From: Hyperoodon ampullatus
Taxonomy: Eukaryota > Chordata > Mammalia > Artiodactyla > Ziphiidae
Length of the DNA: 64,000 bases
Assembly: GCA_949752795.1 (NCBI GenBank)
Contig: OX457071.1
Location: 31,108,800 to 31,172,799, forward strand
Direction of reading: 5' to 3'
Positions within the stretch are counted from its first letter, which is position 1, and each line of letters starts with the position of its first letter. Positions 46,250 through 58,489 of the stretch are shown here, piece by piece. A program made the position numbers and the translations under genes. The notes beneath the pieces are model-generated. The model was not told where the DNA came from. It did not search any database and saw only the letters and a program-made list of their open reading frames with translations.

Positions 46250-47860
46250 GGTATGCGGGCCTCTCACTGTTGTGGCCTCTCCTATTTGGGAGCACAGGCT
46301 CCGGACGCGCAGGCTCAGCAGCTATGGCTCACAGGCCCAGCCACTCCGCAGCATGTGAGATCCTCCCAGACTGGGCCACAAACGCGCGTCCCCCGCATCG
46401 GCAGGCAGACTACCAACCACTGCGCCACCAGGGAAGACCGACTCTTCCTTTCTTAAGCGATTTCTCTGTAGCATGCAATGTTGTTTGATAGCATTTTACT
46501 ACAGTAGAACTTCTTTCAAGATTGGAGACAATCCTCTCAAACCCTGCTGCTGCTTTGTCAACTAAGTTTATGTAATATTCTGAATTGCTGTCATTTCAGT
46601 AATCTTCACAGCATCTTCACTAGTTTCCATTTCAAGAAGCCACTTTCTTTGCTCATCCATAAGAAGCAACTCCCCATCCATTAAACTTTATCATGTGATT
46701 GCAGCAATGCAGTCCCATCTTCAGGCCCCACTTCTGGTTCTCTTGCTATTTCCATCTCATCTGCAGTTACTTCCTACACTGAAACCTTGATCCCCTTAAA
46801 ATCACACATGAGGTTTGGAATCAACTTCTTCCAAACTCCTGTTAATGTTGGTATTTTGACCTCTTCCCATGAATCATGAATGTTCTTAATGGCATCTAGA
46901 ATGGTGAATCCTTTCCAAAAGGTTTTCAGTTTATTTCACCCAGATCCATCAGAAGAATCAGTATATATGGGAGCTATAGCCTCATGAAATGTATTTCTTA
47001 AATAATAGGACTTGAAAGTCAAACTTAATTCTTAATCCATGGGCTGCAGAATGGATGTTGTGTTAGCAGACATGAAAACAACATTAATCTCATACATCTC
47101 CATCAGAGCTCTCGGGTGACCAGGTGACTTGTCAATGAGCAGTAATATATTGAAAGAAATCTTTTTTTTTTTTTCTGAGCCGTAGGTCTCAACAGTGGGC
47201 TTAAAATATTCAGTAAACCATGCTGTAAACAGATGTGCTGTCATCCAGGTTTTGATGTTCCATTAACAGAGCAAAGGTAGAGTAGATTTAGCATAATTCT
47301 GAAGGGCCCTAGGATTTTCAGAATGATAAATGAACATTGGCTTCAACTTCAAGTTACCAGCTACATTAGCCCCTAACAAGAGACTCAGCCTGTCGTCTGA
47401 AGGAGGCATTGACTTCTCCTCTCTAGCTATGAAAGTTCTTCCAATATAAAGCTGTTTCATCTGCACTGAAAATCTGTCATTTAGTGTAGCCACCATCATT
47501 AATTATCTGAGCTAGATCTTGTGGATAACTTGCTGCAGCTTCTATATCAGCACTTGCTGCTTCACCTTGCAGTTTTATGTTATGGAGAGGACTTCTTTCC
47601 TTAAACCTCATAAGCCAACCTCTGCTAGCTTCAAACTTTTTTTCTGCAGCTTCCTCACCTCTCTCAGCCTCCATAGAATTGAAGAGAGTTGGGTTTTGCT
47701 CCAGATAAGGCTTTGGTTTAAGGGAATGCTGTGGCTGGTTTGATCTATTCCGACCACTAAAGTTTTCTTCATATCAGCAGTAAGGCTGTTTTGCTTTCTT
47801 ATCACTTGTGTGTGCACTGGAGTAGCACTTTTAATTTCCTTCAAGAATTTTTCCTTTGCA
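46060..47860 (-). pseudogene. Tigger1 transposase relic
   Basis: Cut-and-paste DNA transposase of the pogo/TIGD type, normally acting in the nucleus. On the minus strand, pieces in several frames keep recognisable parts: near 47844-47608 the N-terminal DNA-binding region ('[19 protein letters not shown]'), near 47674-47477 '[20 protein letters not shown]', near 47499-47263 '[15 protein letters not shown]', and near 47244-47032 '[20 protein letters not shown]' with '[10 protein letters not shown]'. The DDE-region landmark around DKSPGHP is still readable, but frameshifts and stops separate the pieces and a SINE sits in the C-terminal part. No functional protein. Confidence 0.88.
46217..46439 (-). 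mobile_element. Short CHR-1-type SINE inside Tigger1
   Basis: 31-T tail (46217-46247), antisense body, perfect duplication 'gactcttcctttctt' at 46204-46218 and 46440-46454. Several body substitutions ('cctatttgggagcacagg') show it is not the most recent copy despite its long tail. Confidence 0.94.
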
Positions 47861-48479
47861 TCTAAAACTTGGCTAATTGTTCAGCAGAAGAGGGGGAGCT
47901 TTTGGCCTGTCTCAGTTTTTGACGTGCCTTCCTCACTAAGCTGAATCATTTCTAGATTTTGATTTAAAGTGGGAGACATGTGACTCTTCCTTTCACTTGA
48001 ACACTTAAGAGACCACTGTAGGGCTGTTAACTGGCCTAATTTCAATATTGCTGTGTCTCAGGGAATAGGGAGGTCCGAGCAGAGGGTAAGAGATGGGGAA
48101 TGGCTGGTGGGTAGAGCACGCAGAACACACGCAACATTCGCCAGTTAAGTTTACTGTCTTATATGGGCGTGCTTCATGGTGTCTCAAAACAATTACAATA
48201 GTAACATCAAAAATCACTGATCACAGATCACCATAATAAATATAGTAACAATGAGAAAGGTTGAATATTGTGAAAATTACCGAAATGTGATGCAGAGACA
48301 CAAAGTGAACGAATGCTGTTGGAAAAATGGTACAGATAGGCTTGCTCAATGCATGGTTGCCACAAACTCAATGTGGAAAAAACATAATATCTGTGAAGCA
48401 CAATAAAGCAATGTGCAATAAAATGAGGTATGATGGTGTAGCCTTCTGGAGATAATCTAATGACTAAGTAACAACATAA

Positions 48480-48715
48480 TCTAATTTAATAATAATAACA
48501 TAATAGACAATTTCGCATGACTAAGGACCAGGCTGTGCTCTAAGGACTTTCCATTTATTAAACTGCTTAATCCTTTCAGCGATTTTATGGGGCAGGTCCT
48601 ATTCTCACCCCATTTTACAGATGAGGACACTGAAGCAACAGAAAGTATAGTAACTTTCCCATGGTGAGTTTTAAACACGGGCCATCTAGCTGCAGTTTTT
48701 ACTCCTAATTACCAT
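48480..48715 (-). repeat. MIR SINE, antisense
   Basis: 'actgcttaatcctttcagcg', 'ttctcaccccattttacaga', 'tgaggacactgaagcaacag', 'gggccatctagctgcag' follow reverse MIR order. Confidence 0.62.
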
Positions 48716-48874
48716 TCAAAATCATCTCTCAATACATAATTGTTTTTTTTGGGGGGGGGTTGCTGGTGAGAGGGCAGTGGGAATGGTCTAAAGCATAGGT
48801 ACAAAGAGCTGGGTTTTACACATGCTGTACACACTTTTCTATATTGCTCTTTTATGTCTCAACAATATGTCTTG

Positions 48875-49045
48875 AAGACAAGACTGGCTACATAATTTTC
48901 TGGGCCCAGCACAAAATGGAAGTGTGAGGCTCCTTCTTCAAAAATTATCAAGAATTTCAAGAAGGCAACAGCAGAGTATTAAATCAAGCATAGGTTTCCT
49001 TTAAACCCATGCCCATGAAGTCAGCCCTGCATGAACCCATTACTT
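48875..49045. mobile_element. Probable DNA-transposon fossil
   Basis: 'ataattttctgggcccagca', 'caaaatggaagtgtgaggct', 'aaaaattatcaagaatttca' and 'cccatgaagtcagccctgc' recall a widespread mammalian non-autonomous DNA element. Family not assigned. Confidence 0.4.
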
Positions 49046-50840
49046 TTGCCTCTAGTTCTTGTCTTGATTATAGCTGCTTTCCACTGACTGATAATCAGCT
49101 GGTCATAGAACTAAGAGGTGCCACCTCTGTGCCACAATCTAGGGACAAGCAAAGTGTTCTGTTGTGACTGTCAGCTTATGAAGGGAGAGGCATCAAGTGT
49201 GCCCATGCAGCTCCGGTTATTGACTAAAAGGGAAAACAAGAGTCTGGCTGCAGAAATATGGATAGAGATCTAGAGATTAGAAATCTGTAGTCTGGAGTTA
49301 CCTTGCCTCTTATCTTTTGCTTTATTTTTAGCAAGGTAATTTGGGTCACTAATATTGATGAGATCAACAGAGCTAGCACTAAATTCTTCCCCTCTGCCTG
49401 TTTCTCCCTACATCCGAACCAAAATTTGTCCCAGCCTGTACTTGTGGGTAAAACTTATCAAACCGTTTTACCCAAATGACACTGAAAATTGGATTGCTAG
49501 ACTCTTTGCAGCGTTTCATAGCATTCGGATTTTTCCTTTCCTTGGTAGGGAAAAACAGGAATCACCCAAAGAGTTTCAGCTCATCTGACTGCCCCTGATA
49601 AGATCAGGAAAGTTCGCTGGGTGAAGACCCTCCAGACACGTTTCTGACCTGTTGATGGAAGGTTTGTTTTGGCCTCATTTCTTCTGCCTTTCCCAGCTGA
49701 TACCTATGGTGACCTAAGGAATTAGAGGCACTGACCAGACAAAGAACATCCAATTCAGAGTCGTCCAAAGAGGTACAGGCAAGAGAAAAAGAGCCGAGAG
49801 GAAAATTTCCAGAACATTTCCATTTAGAAGCACGATGAAACTTGTTGACTAAGGTAGCCACGTTATCTAGGGCATGCATTTGACAATCTGGCACAGGTGA
49901 CGAAACTGACAAACACACACAAGAAACTAGCACAACATTATCTGTAAATTGGTTGTGATTGAATACTTCATGTCATCAAGGGAATAGAGGCAATGAAAGA
50001 AAAGCCTTATTTCTCTGCAAAGAAAGGAATTTCTGTCAGAAAGAGACTAGGAAATAAAAGAGAAAAATGTCTTAAGAGAGATCACTATGCATTCTATAAA
50101 GTACATGTTGTAAAATGAAAAGGGAAAAGCAGCTTGATTCTGAAACTCTATTCAGTGTAATTTTGTGTAAACTGTTCTCTAAAGAGAGAGACTGAACCCT
50201 AATCAACCGGCATCTTCTTCCAGATGGCTCTAAGTGTGCCTTCATCTGTTTTTTAAGAGAGGGTGGGTATGATTCCCTACTATAAGGAAAGGCACATATT
50301 GAGACTCGATCAAAGGATTTTTCCAATACATATTTATAACTTAGCACTCCCAGAATGGCTTGTAAGGGTTTTCCCTTTCCCTATCTCTGCCTGGCATTTG
50401 TTGGCTCATCACTGCTCGGATGATGACATGCTTCAGTTGAATTCTGATTCTTAAGTGGCTGCCAAGTCCATGATGTTTTTTTCCCCAGGACCCTTAACCA
50501 ATACTTGTTGAATGAATGAAAATAAAGAGACTGCATCCCCATATCCGATGGCATACCAGTTGACCAAGTAGTAACTGCAGGAGGAAGGCCAGGTTGGCAT
50601 CTTCAACTGAAGGCAAGGAGCCTGAGTTACATCCTTTCCTACACAGAACAGAATGATGTAAACACGGCTGCAGGATTTTGACCCTATGGCACTTCCAGCT
50701 TCATGAGAAATTTCAGCGTTTTTTAAATAAACACAGTAACAGAGATTTACCTAAAACGATGCCACTGTGCCAACAATGAAGTCGAAATTGCTGAAGAGAT
50801 TCTGGGAGAAAGAATTCTTGAGAAAAGATTCCTAGTCATT
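49046..50840. other. Single-copy, no gene recognised
   Basis: Frames up to 109 codons (49604-49933 minus) show no domain or splice context. A possible L2 or MIR tail lies near 50480-50525 ('acttgttgaatgaatgaaaa'). Confidence 0.42.
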
Positions 50841-50844
50841 GCAC

Positions 50845-51350
50845 TTATTCATTCATTTGTTTGCTTATTCATCAAAGTAACTACTATGTCTCAGCTATTG
50901 TGATAAGTTCCTGAGGATATGCAGGTAAATAAAGTAACATATCCTCCTGCTTGCCCTCAAGTTGACAATCTAGTAGGAATATTTCAATTACAATAGTTTG
51001 ATGAGGGTTATGATGCCACAGCATGTTATGGGAGCAAATTTTGAAGAATACTTAATCAGACTTGGAGAGTTGTAAACTATTTCTAGAGAAGAGACACGAA
51101 AGCATAGACCTGAAAAATGAGTATGACTTAGCCAGGCAAAAGTGGGGAAGGGTCTTTCAGTAGAAGGGAACAGCATTTACAAAAGGTCAAAGGCAAGTCC
51201 GGGGAGAGGCATGCTGGGAACTAAAGGAAGTTCATGACAATTGGTGGTTGAGCTGGGGCGGAGGATGAGAGAGGGGAGAATTGGATTGGAAGGGTAGAGA
51301 GGACAGCAAGAAAGCATACTGAGTGCTGGTTTGTGAAGGAAAAATAATCT
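50845..51350 (+). repeat. L2 LINE fragment
   Basis: 'cttattcattcatttgtttg', 'actactatgtctcagctatt', 'tgccctcaagttgacaatct', 'gggtctttcagtagaaggga', 'acagcatttacaaaaggtca' follow L2 3' order over about 500 bp. Confidence 0.6.
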
Positions 51351-51466
51351 CATTCTTTCACGTGTGGATTTTAGATGTGATTTGAGGGGTGTATGTAGAT
51401 GTTTAAAACATACCAAGAGAAATTCTCAAATTCCCTGCAATCTACCAACATTAAGAAATGAAGGTT

Positions 51467-51651
51467 AGCACAGGGAACTATACTTAATATCTTGTAATCA
51501 CCTATAATGGAAAAGAATCTGAAAAAAATATATATATATGTATATACATACATATATATATATCAATATATAACTGAATCACTTTGCTGTACACTTGAAA
51601 CTAACACAGCATTGTAACTTAACTATACTTCAATTAAAAATAGAATAAAAT
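51467..51651 (+). mobile_element. LINE-1 3' end, sense, with AT tract
   Basis: 'tagcacagggaactatactt', 'ggaaaagaatctgaaaaaaa', an AT-rich run (51526-51570), 'aactgaatcactttgctgta', 'cttcaattaaaaatag' tail. Perfect 13-bp duplication 'aagaaatgaaggt' at 51454-51466 and 51652-51664. Confidence 0.9.
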
Positions 51652-51667
51652 GAAGAAATGAAGGTGA

Positions 51668-51770
51668 ACTAAATTTGTAATATATATAAATGTCAAATCA
51701 CTATGCTATACACCAGAGACTAATATAATATTGTACATCAACTATACATCAATAAAAAAAAAAAGAAAAA
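51668..51770 (+). mobile_element. Second, shorter LINE-1 3' end
   Basis: Directly follows the previous L1: 'gtcaaatcactatgctatac', 'accagagactaatataatat', 'catcaactatacatcaataa' plus an A tail. An independent, more diverged L1 terminus next to the first. Confidence 0.75.
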
Positions 51771-51774
51771 GAAT

Positions 51775-53265
51775 CTATGATGCTACGGGGTCGGGGAATA
51801 AATGAAGACAATCTAAAGAAATTGGGAATCAAAATCATCTCTTTTGAATTCTAGAAATATTGAGATGAAGGAAATTGTCACAGATGAAAATTACAGTGTG
51901 TGCTTCCTGCTGCAATAGCAGCAGGTAGAACTTAGAAACTTAGAGAAAGAATTGAACTCAAAGTTTCCTATCTTTCAGTAGAAGTTTGAAAAATCTGAAT
52001 TCCACCTGATTTTATAAGATAATTACAGAGAATCATTTTCTCCTCAAAGTCAATAGGTTTGACTAATACATAATCTAAAGATTCTTCTAGGACTTTTGGA
52101 AAGTTCTCAGAAGACATTTGCAATTTTGGCGATGTAGAAATAAAGGCAGTGCCTATTTTAAAGTCATGGATACTTAAACGAATATGCTGAAACTAACATT
52201 AAATGCCAGGCTACTCATCATCATGAAGAAACATTGGTGATATTTAATAATATTTTCTTCTTAGTGTAATTTTGGTAGGATGATCATAGGCTTTTTGACA
52301 AGTTCCTTTCTGGACCCCAGTCAGGTAGACTCCAATTCCAGCCTTAATCAGAGTTGGGATTCGTTGATCTCCAGAATATGAGAGCTACACAGCCAATTAT
52401 AACTAAACAAATAAGCTAATTACATTAATAACTTGGAAAACCACTAATCTAGACAATGGTTCCCAATCTCTGAGCAGAAGACTCCTGGAGCTACTGCAAA
52501 AACATTTCAAATCCATGTGTTGCCCAAGCAATGTCTCTACATTATACACCTAATCTTATGCAAAAATTCATGCCATCTCTAACAATATATTATGTTTTAA
52601 TAAACAGAAAGCATTTAAAGGTTACTAAATTTATGACAGTCTTTTGTCATATGTTCTCAAGCAAAATATTCTAAAAGTACAACTATGAGATAACTTAAAA
52701 TGTTTTTACCTTAAGAAAGAATCCTCAGTCTGCAGAACAGAAGGCCTTTTGAGTTTTTTCTGCAAGTGAGTTATTTTTTTGTCGTTCTAATTCACAGGTA
52801 TTCATTCTAATTCACAGCATATTATATACAACATTGCAAATAAATAGTTGAAGGATATAATTAAGCCCAGCAGAATTTTAGCTGGTCTGAGTAATGTGCC
52901 TATGTGCCATCCTCCACCTACAGAGTCCCACAGAAGCCTTAGGGCTGTTCAGAAAAAGAGAACATATTACTTTATCTGCTAAGAAGTGCAAAACTCTATC
53001 TTAATCTCAATGGCAGCAACTTTCCTTAGTCTAATTTATCAGGTAATGTTATCACTTTTTCACTGCATGGTGCTTTCATGCTGTTTTTAAAGATGGAATT
53101 ATTCATGTGACTCATGGCAAGCTATCGCAAATCTTTTTGGAAGTAGGTGAGGCATGAATAATAACAAACTAACTTGTAACATTGTACTAGAAATAGATTG
53201 CATTATAAAGCCAGAGTTCTTAAAAGCTTCGTTTTCTTCTGAATAATGTGTCCCACTGGGCTGAA
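51775..53265. other. Repeat-poor stretch, no gene recognised
   Basis: AT-rich with no long frame. A possible degraded DNA transposon piece lies near 52448-52530. Nothing else supportable. Confidence 0.42.
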
Positions 53266-53269
53266 CTCT

Positions 53270-53645
53270 TTGTCAGAATGAGGAACTCTTCCATGCCAGG
53301 CACATAAAGTTAGCTCAACACTTGTTGACCATTTCATACGTGCTGCTTGGTCCTAGGAAACAAAGACAAATTAGAATCACGTGTCATATTCTTACTCTAT
53401 GTTCACTCAGAACATTGTGGAGGTGGACAGGAGGCGTCTTTGGTGGCTACGTCGCAATCTGGCTTTTGTCTGAAGTGCTGTAGAAGCAGAGAAAAGAGAG
53501 CGGTTCTTACGGCACTTGAGGAAGTAGAGAGTGAACCAAGAAAGTTTTGCTTCATCAAAGAGACATTTGAGATGTCTAGGAGGATGAGCTGAATTTTACC
53601 CCGCAGAGAAGAGCGGGAGGTCACTCCAGGGAAAGGGATCAGGAT
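53270..53645 (+). repeat. L2-like fragment
   Basis: 'tcttccatgccaggcacata', 'gtgctgcttggtcctaggaa', 'acaaagacaaattag', then 'agagaagagcgggaggtcac' and 'ccagggaaaggga' fit L2 3' order with strong divergence. The 81-codon frame here is not convincing as a gene. Confidence 0.4.
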
Positions 53646-53689
53646 ACACAAAGACACACTCCCCGTTTTCCTTCACCCCCTCTCTGTTT

Positions 53690-54200
53690 TATTAGTTCTT
53701 CCTCCCTGACCCATTCCTAAATAATGGGGGTTACTCAGAACTCTAGCCTGGACCGCTTATCATCTCACACTCCACACAAATCTTAAGCAATTTCATCCAC
53801 GCCCAGGGATGGCTTGATTCCCATCTTTACGTTGATGACAACTAAATATGTATCTCCAGCCCGGATCTGTCTGCTTAACTCCAGAGGAATATAAGCAAAG
53901 CCTTCGTAACATCTCTCCTTTGGCAGCTCACAGATCTCTCAGACTCAACACGTTCGGGACAGAATTCGTCTCCTCATACCCGTCCTGCTGCAATTTTCCC
54001 GTTTCAGTTACTGGCATGACGATCCCTTAGGCGCTCGCACCAAAAACCTGGGTGCCATCCATGACTCCTCCCTTTTTCTCACCCACAGGATCCATCCAAT
54101 ACGTTGCCAAGTTCCGTCAAGACAGTCTCTGAAGTAGTCCATGAATGTATTTCCTCGCTCTTTCCCTATTGCTTCTACCTTACTCTTATGTCCCGAATTA
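53690..54200 (+). pseudogene. L2/CR1-type reverse-transcriptase relic
   Basis: Conceptual translation in shifting frames shows the RT catalytic signature region (LYVDD followed by ISSPDLS, near 53825-53870), then RLNTFGTEF (near 53941-53970) and KNLGAIHDSSLFLTH (near 54042-54088). These follow one another as in L2/CR1 LINE ORF2. Stops and at least one frameshift interrupt it. It is an ancient non-LTR retrotransposon fragment, not a host gene. Confidence 0.7.
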
Positions 54201-56080
54201 TGTCCTTAATCTCTATGTCCTAAATGACTGAGTAGGAACTAGCCAGCAGAAGGGGAGGTGGAGGGGGTAGCCTGCATTTGGGGTACAGTGGAAATGGTAC
54301 AAGCAGGAACAGGGGCTCATGGCTAAGGAACGGTACCAGGTTGGACTTGATGTTTTTTTTGTTGTCGGCAGTTACAGTGGGTCAAGCTCTCTGAAAACTC
54401 CAAAGTAAGAACAGCACACGGTACTTCTCTGCTGTGGGGTTTATCAGCAGTGCTCTTAGCAAGTTCATTTGTCTGAGGTTAAAATGATGCTCTGTGGTCA
54501 CAAGACCAAGGATATTGCTGGAGGCTCCTAACAGGTAGGAGGTGAGGTACTCTCCTCCTGGTTTTGAACTCCAGGAGGGGACCTTATGACAAATATGTGA
54601 GGCTCCTGTCTCAAGGACTCAAGCAAAACTGTATTAAGTTAATGAATGAATGAACAAGCCATATTTGCTCATTTGAGAACAGTTGCTTTCTAGTTTTGGT
54701 CCATTTATCTTTGTGTTGAATGAATTTGTAAAAGTGTATCTCATAATAAAAAGGGTAACCCTATTTTTGTCACATTTGCTGCAAAAATTTTTTTCCTAGA
54801 TTTGTGTATGTGTGTATTTGTGTCAGCAAACTTGTCTACACGTTCTTTTTCTTTCACTTCCAGACACAGGACTCCTTGCTGCTTTGGTATATGCTCTGAG
54901 TCCTTGGAAGTCCCTAAATGGACCGGGGGCAAGAGAGAGCCTGCCCAGAAGGGCACTCCGGATCAGAGGAAGACATGTTTCAAGGCGAAATACTGTAACT
55001 TAGGCAGGGATTTTCACTTGAACGTGAAACAATTCCACATTTTAAAACATATTTTTTCAAACACAACATGCACTCAGTTAACTGAATGTTTGGAATCAGT
55101 TTTTAGTATAACTCATTTCACTTGAGTATGTCTATTTTCAGAAAGGCCATTGTGCCAAGGACAAGTTGATCAAGTGACTTCCCCTAAGTGTTTTGGCAAT
55201 CCACCCTGATGACACACTGCCAGTTATCAAAAGCACAATCAAGTTCAGGAGAACTGAAGCTGAAGCACACAGGGCCGACACCACTGGACTTTGAAAATGG
55301 ACCCCAGTGTGCTAAACGAACCCTGTCTAATATCCGTCTGTATTCTCTCACTCAGTTAAAATAGGTATTTATTATTATTATTAATCACAGTAAAGAATTT
55401 AAATGGTACAGAAGGTAGAAAAGAAAACTAATTTCCTACTCTAGTTCTCCAACACTCTCCATTACAATCTACATATTGTTCTGCTCCTTGTTTTTTTACT
55501 TAATAATATATGCTTTATATATTTATGACATATAATAATAAGGTGCATATATAGCTAATTTTTATATCGCTAAATACGACAACATATTGGTAAGCCTCTA
55601 GCAAATATAAGAAGAGAGCACAAAAGCAAGGGACTATATCAGCGTAGGAACTCTAAATAGAAAGAAAATGTAAAGAATTTAAATTTTGTGGCACTCAGCT
55701 CCATAAAACTAGATCAAGTTGAAAGAGGAAATAAATGGATGATTTCCCAAGAAACTTGTAGATAATTTGTAAGGCTGCCACGGGACCATGGACTCAGACA
55801 TCATTTTAAGTACAGGGTACACTAAGCCCAAGGAGGTCCAGCTGACCTACTTAACAGAGTCACCCACGCTTACCTAATGTGATATTACACCTCCAATAAA
55901 CTCATCGTGCTGTGTCTAATAAGCGCCTAGCACTCAAGATATTCTTGTGGAATGAAGGAATCCACTATGCAGAGTGAACCAGTAAGCAGCCTCAAGAGCT
56001 TACTCCCTGAAACACTCTCCTCTATGGGGATGTCTCCCACACCTCCTGTGACAGCCACCATCTGCAAGTTAGATGTTAAA
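54201..56080. other. Repeat-poor stretch, no gene recognised
   Basis: Contains short frames only. A possible L2 3' end lies near 55905-55960 ('taataagcgcctagcactca'). An ATT-repeat patch is at 55370-55383. Confidence 0.45.
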
Positions 56081-56089
56081 ACTTTAATT

Positions 56090-56460
56090 TAGCCCTCCTG
56101 TCATTCAGATTAGAGACAGGTTCTGATTTAGTGGGAGCTTAGTTCGGATTAAGCTAACTAAGGATTTAGCAGGATTTAGTTGACTATTCTTACGCTCTCC
56201 TGCCCAAATTGACTGCAGGGAATTAAATCTATCCTGGTTACATCAGAACTCTATGGGTTGTAAATTTTCTCCTTGATGATTGATATTAACATCCCTTTGG
56301 AAGTCGGGTGGCATTGTATAAGGACAGTGAAGCCCTTTGACTTTGATTTGGGATCAGGTAATTAAATGGATCCCTTCCGCGTGCAGATATCTAAGTCAGA
56401 AGTATTTATTTTAGTTTTGATATAGTCCTTAAGGTAGCTCCTAAGTTATTTCATATGACA
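56090..56460. promoter_or_regulatory. Candidate conserved enhancer-like block
   Basis: Within 370 bp: 'ttcggattaagctaactaag' and a repeated 'aggattta' (GGATTA/GGATTT-type homeodomain sites), 'ccctttgactttgatttggg' (TCF/LEF-like), 'caggtaattaaatggatccc' and 'ttgatgattgatattaacat'. Repeat-free and rich in developmental factor sites. Regulatory role inferred only. Confidence 0.25.
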
Positions 56461-57305
56461 GTAGATATTGTTTCTATTGTCTTAAGATACTTAAGATGAC
56501 GATTAACTCAGTGTGAGGCTTTTTTCACTGGGAAGGAGAGGGGAAGCCCATAGTACCTAGCAAAAGGACCCTCAGTTTATTGGGGGTGTGAATACACAAG
56601 AATGAAGGTAGAAACTGGATTTCACTGGCTGAGAAACAGTTTCATCAGATAAGGCAGGAAAAAATGGGATCATTACTCTGGTCAGAGCTCCACGTCAGTA
56701 AAAACAAAAGAGGAAAAACATCTTCATCTCACTATTTCAAGGAGAGAAGTAGCCCTCTCTGAGTTTTATTATGTGGTTTAATTGATAGAGAGAACTGGAA
56801 ATCAAGACATCTTGGTTCTGTTCCCATAATTTGAATGCTTTCATGTTGCTCTTTCTGACTTGATCAAAATATCCTCCATGTGCAGGGGCTTAAGAGCACA
56901 GCTCTGTAACCACCATTAGAGAACAAGCAATTCAAGTAAGTCATTACACTTTAAGTACTTCTCAATTCAGAAATAAAGGAACTAAATGCGGGCAGGAGAT
57001 TGAAAAGTCCATAATGATATCAGCTTAAATGTGGCTTCCGGAGTTATGTTGTAAAAAATCTGCAGTGTTCTCTTATTCAACAGCTACTTGGAAAATTCGG
57101 ACCCACAGCACATAAGAAAATGCTGCTTATCATTGCCCAAGACTTGCTCCAGGGGCAGCTCATTTTACCCCATTTCCTTCTCTCTTGCCCTTGCCACCAT
57201 GTTTGAAGTACCTGAGAAAGGGAGGGTTCTCCAGTATCAGATCATCACACGTCTCCAACTACAACCTTGACCTCTAACGTCTTCAGGTCACTTAGATCTG
57301 CAATA
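56461..57305. other. Single-copy, no gene recognised
   Basis: No repeat or exon signature that I can support. Confidence 0.4.
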
Positions 57306-57308
57306 ACT

Positions 57309-57480
57309 AGAGAAGTGGTCCTCAGCTCTGGCTATATATTAAGATCCCTTGAGGCAGTTAAAAAATTACTGTTGCTCAGATCCTAATCCAGACCTGTTAA
57401 ATCAGAATCTCTGGGATTAGAGGATTGTTACTAGTATTTTTTAAATTTCCATATGGAATTCTAATGTGCAGCAGGAACAG
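57309..57480. mobile_element. MER5-type hAT fossil
   Basis: 'agaagtggtcctcagctctg', 'attaagatcccttgaggcag', 'tcagatcctaatccagacct', 'aaatcagaatctctgggatt' and 'ttctaatgtgcagcag' match the MER5 layout. Ends degraded. Confidence 0.6.
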
Positions 57481-57814
57481 AGATTGGGTCCTGCCAAGAG
57501 GGATCAACAGACATCCCCAAGCTCTCGACCCCGGGCTTTGCTTCTGAGACAGCAAGTGTCCAGGAGTGTGGAACCAGCCCTGCAGGGATTTCTGGCTTCT
57601 AGGGGAAGCCTGGCTTGATGTTATGAATTTGAGGCCGGACTGAACGTAGAGACAAGTCCTACTTTATCTCTTCCCTCTTCCCAAGACTGGGATGGAAAGA
57701 AATAGTTCCCTCCAGACTCCCCTACATCAAAATTCAAAACCAAGTGGCCGGGTGGAGGCCTAAGAAATGTCTTAGAGAAACCACAGTTTAGCATCAGCCA
57801 TTTAATTTCAGACT
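57481..57814. other. Single-copy, nothing recognised
   Basis: Slightly more GC-rich than the surroundings; no gene or repeat identified. Confidence 0.4.
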
Positions 57815-58030
57815 AGTTCTTATAGATAGGATTCTCTGTGCTCGGCAACTTTCACATCTCATTTCATTGGCACATCAACCTCTTTGAGCTGGGGTTAGTA
57901 GCCCATTTTACAGATGAGGAGACAGAGGCAATTCAGAGTGCTTCAGTAATCAATGTAAAATCACCCTTCTAGGAAGTAGCCAAATCAAGATTTAAGCTCC
58001 AGTCTTTCAGATTCTGAGGCCCATTTTTCC
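57815..58030 (-). repeat. MIR SINE, antisense
   Basis: 'tcacatctcatttcattggc', 'agcccattttacagatgagg', 'agacagaggcaattcagagt', 'ctccagtctttcagattctg' follow reverse MIR order. Confidence 0.62.
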
Positions 58031-58489
58031 TATGAGCTCACACAGCGGCCCTCACCATCCTGCCACTTTGTGGGGGAGTAGTCAGCAGCAGCTGTGAGCA
58101 GGAGGCAACCTGCTTTGTGACAGGTTGACATTATGACATTATGACCACTGTCTCCATTTTTGAGCACAGAGCTGGGCTTTCAGATACTCTGATGATTTTA
58201 GCCCCAAAGTAAACCTCTCAAGACAATTTGAGAACAGAAACACCTCTCACCCAACTCAGACTTAGGTTTTGCAAATTCAGCTCCCTGGGCCAATATATAT
58301 GCTCTCAAACTGGTGACCCTTTTCTTCCTGAACCTGGGAAGAAAGGGAGGGATTCCAGGGAGAGAGGGGAGGGAAGCTCATGAGATTCTCTGGCACAGAA
58401 AAACTGCTTCCCTATACTCTACGCCCTGAAAAATGAAATAAATAAGGAAAGAGAGTCCCGGAGAGTTTGTGAGGAAATTAAGAATACCT

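Larger units (their letters stand above)
45834..48436 (-). mobile_element. Near full-length Tigger1 (pogo/Tc1-mariner) transposon
   Basis: The left end 'taggcatagctcagagatag' and the right end 'caataaaatgaggtatgatg' are inverted copies of the Tigger1 terminus, preceded on the left by TA. Subterminal sequence 'gttccagaccaccacaataa' and 'aagcacaataaagcaatgtg' also match as inverted arms. Without the inserted SINE the length is about 2.37 kb, close to full Tigger1. The transposase lies on the minus strand and the element has been split by a later SINE. Confidence 0.93.
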
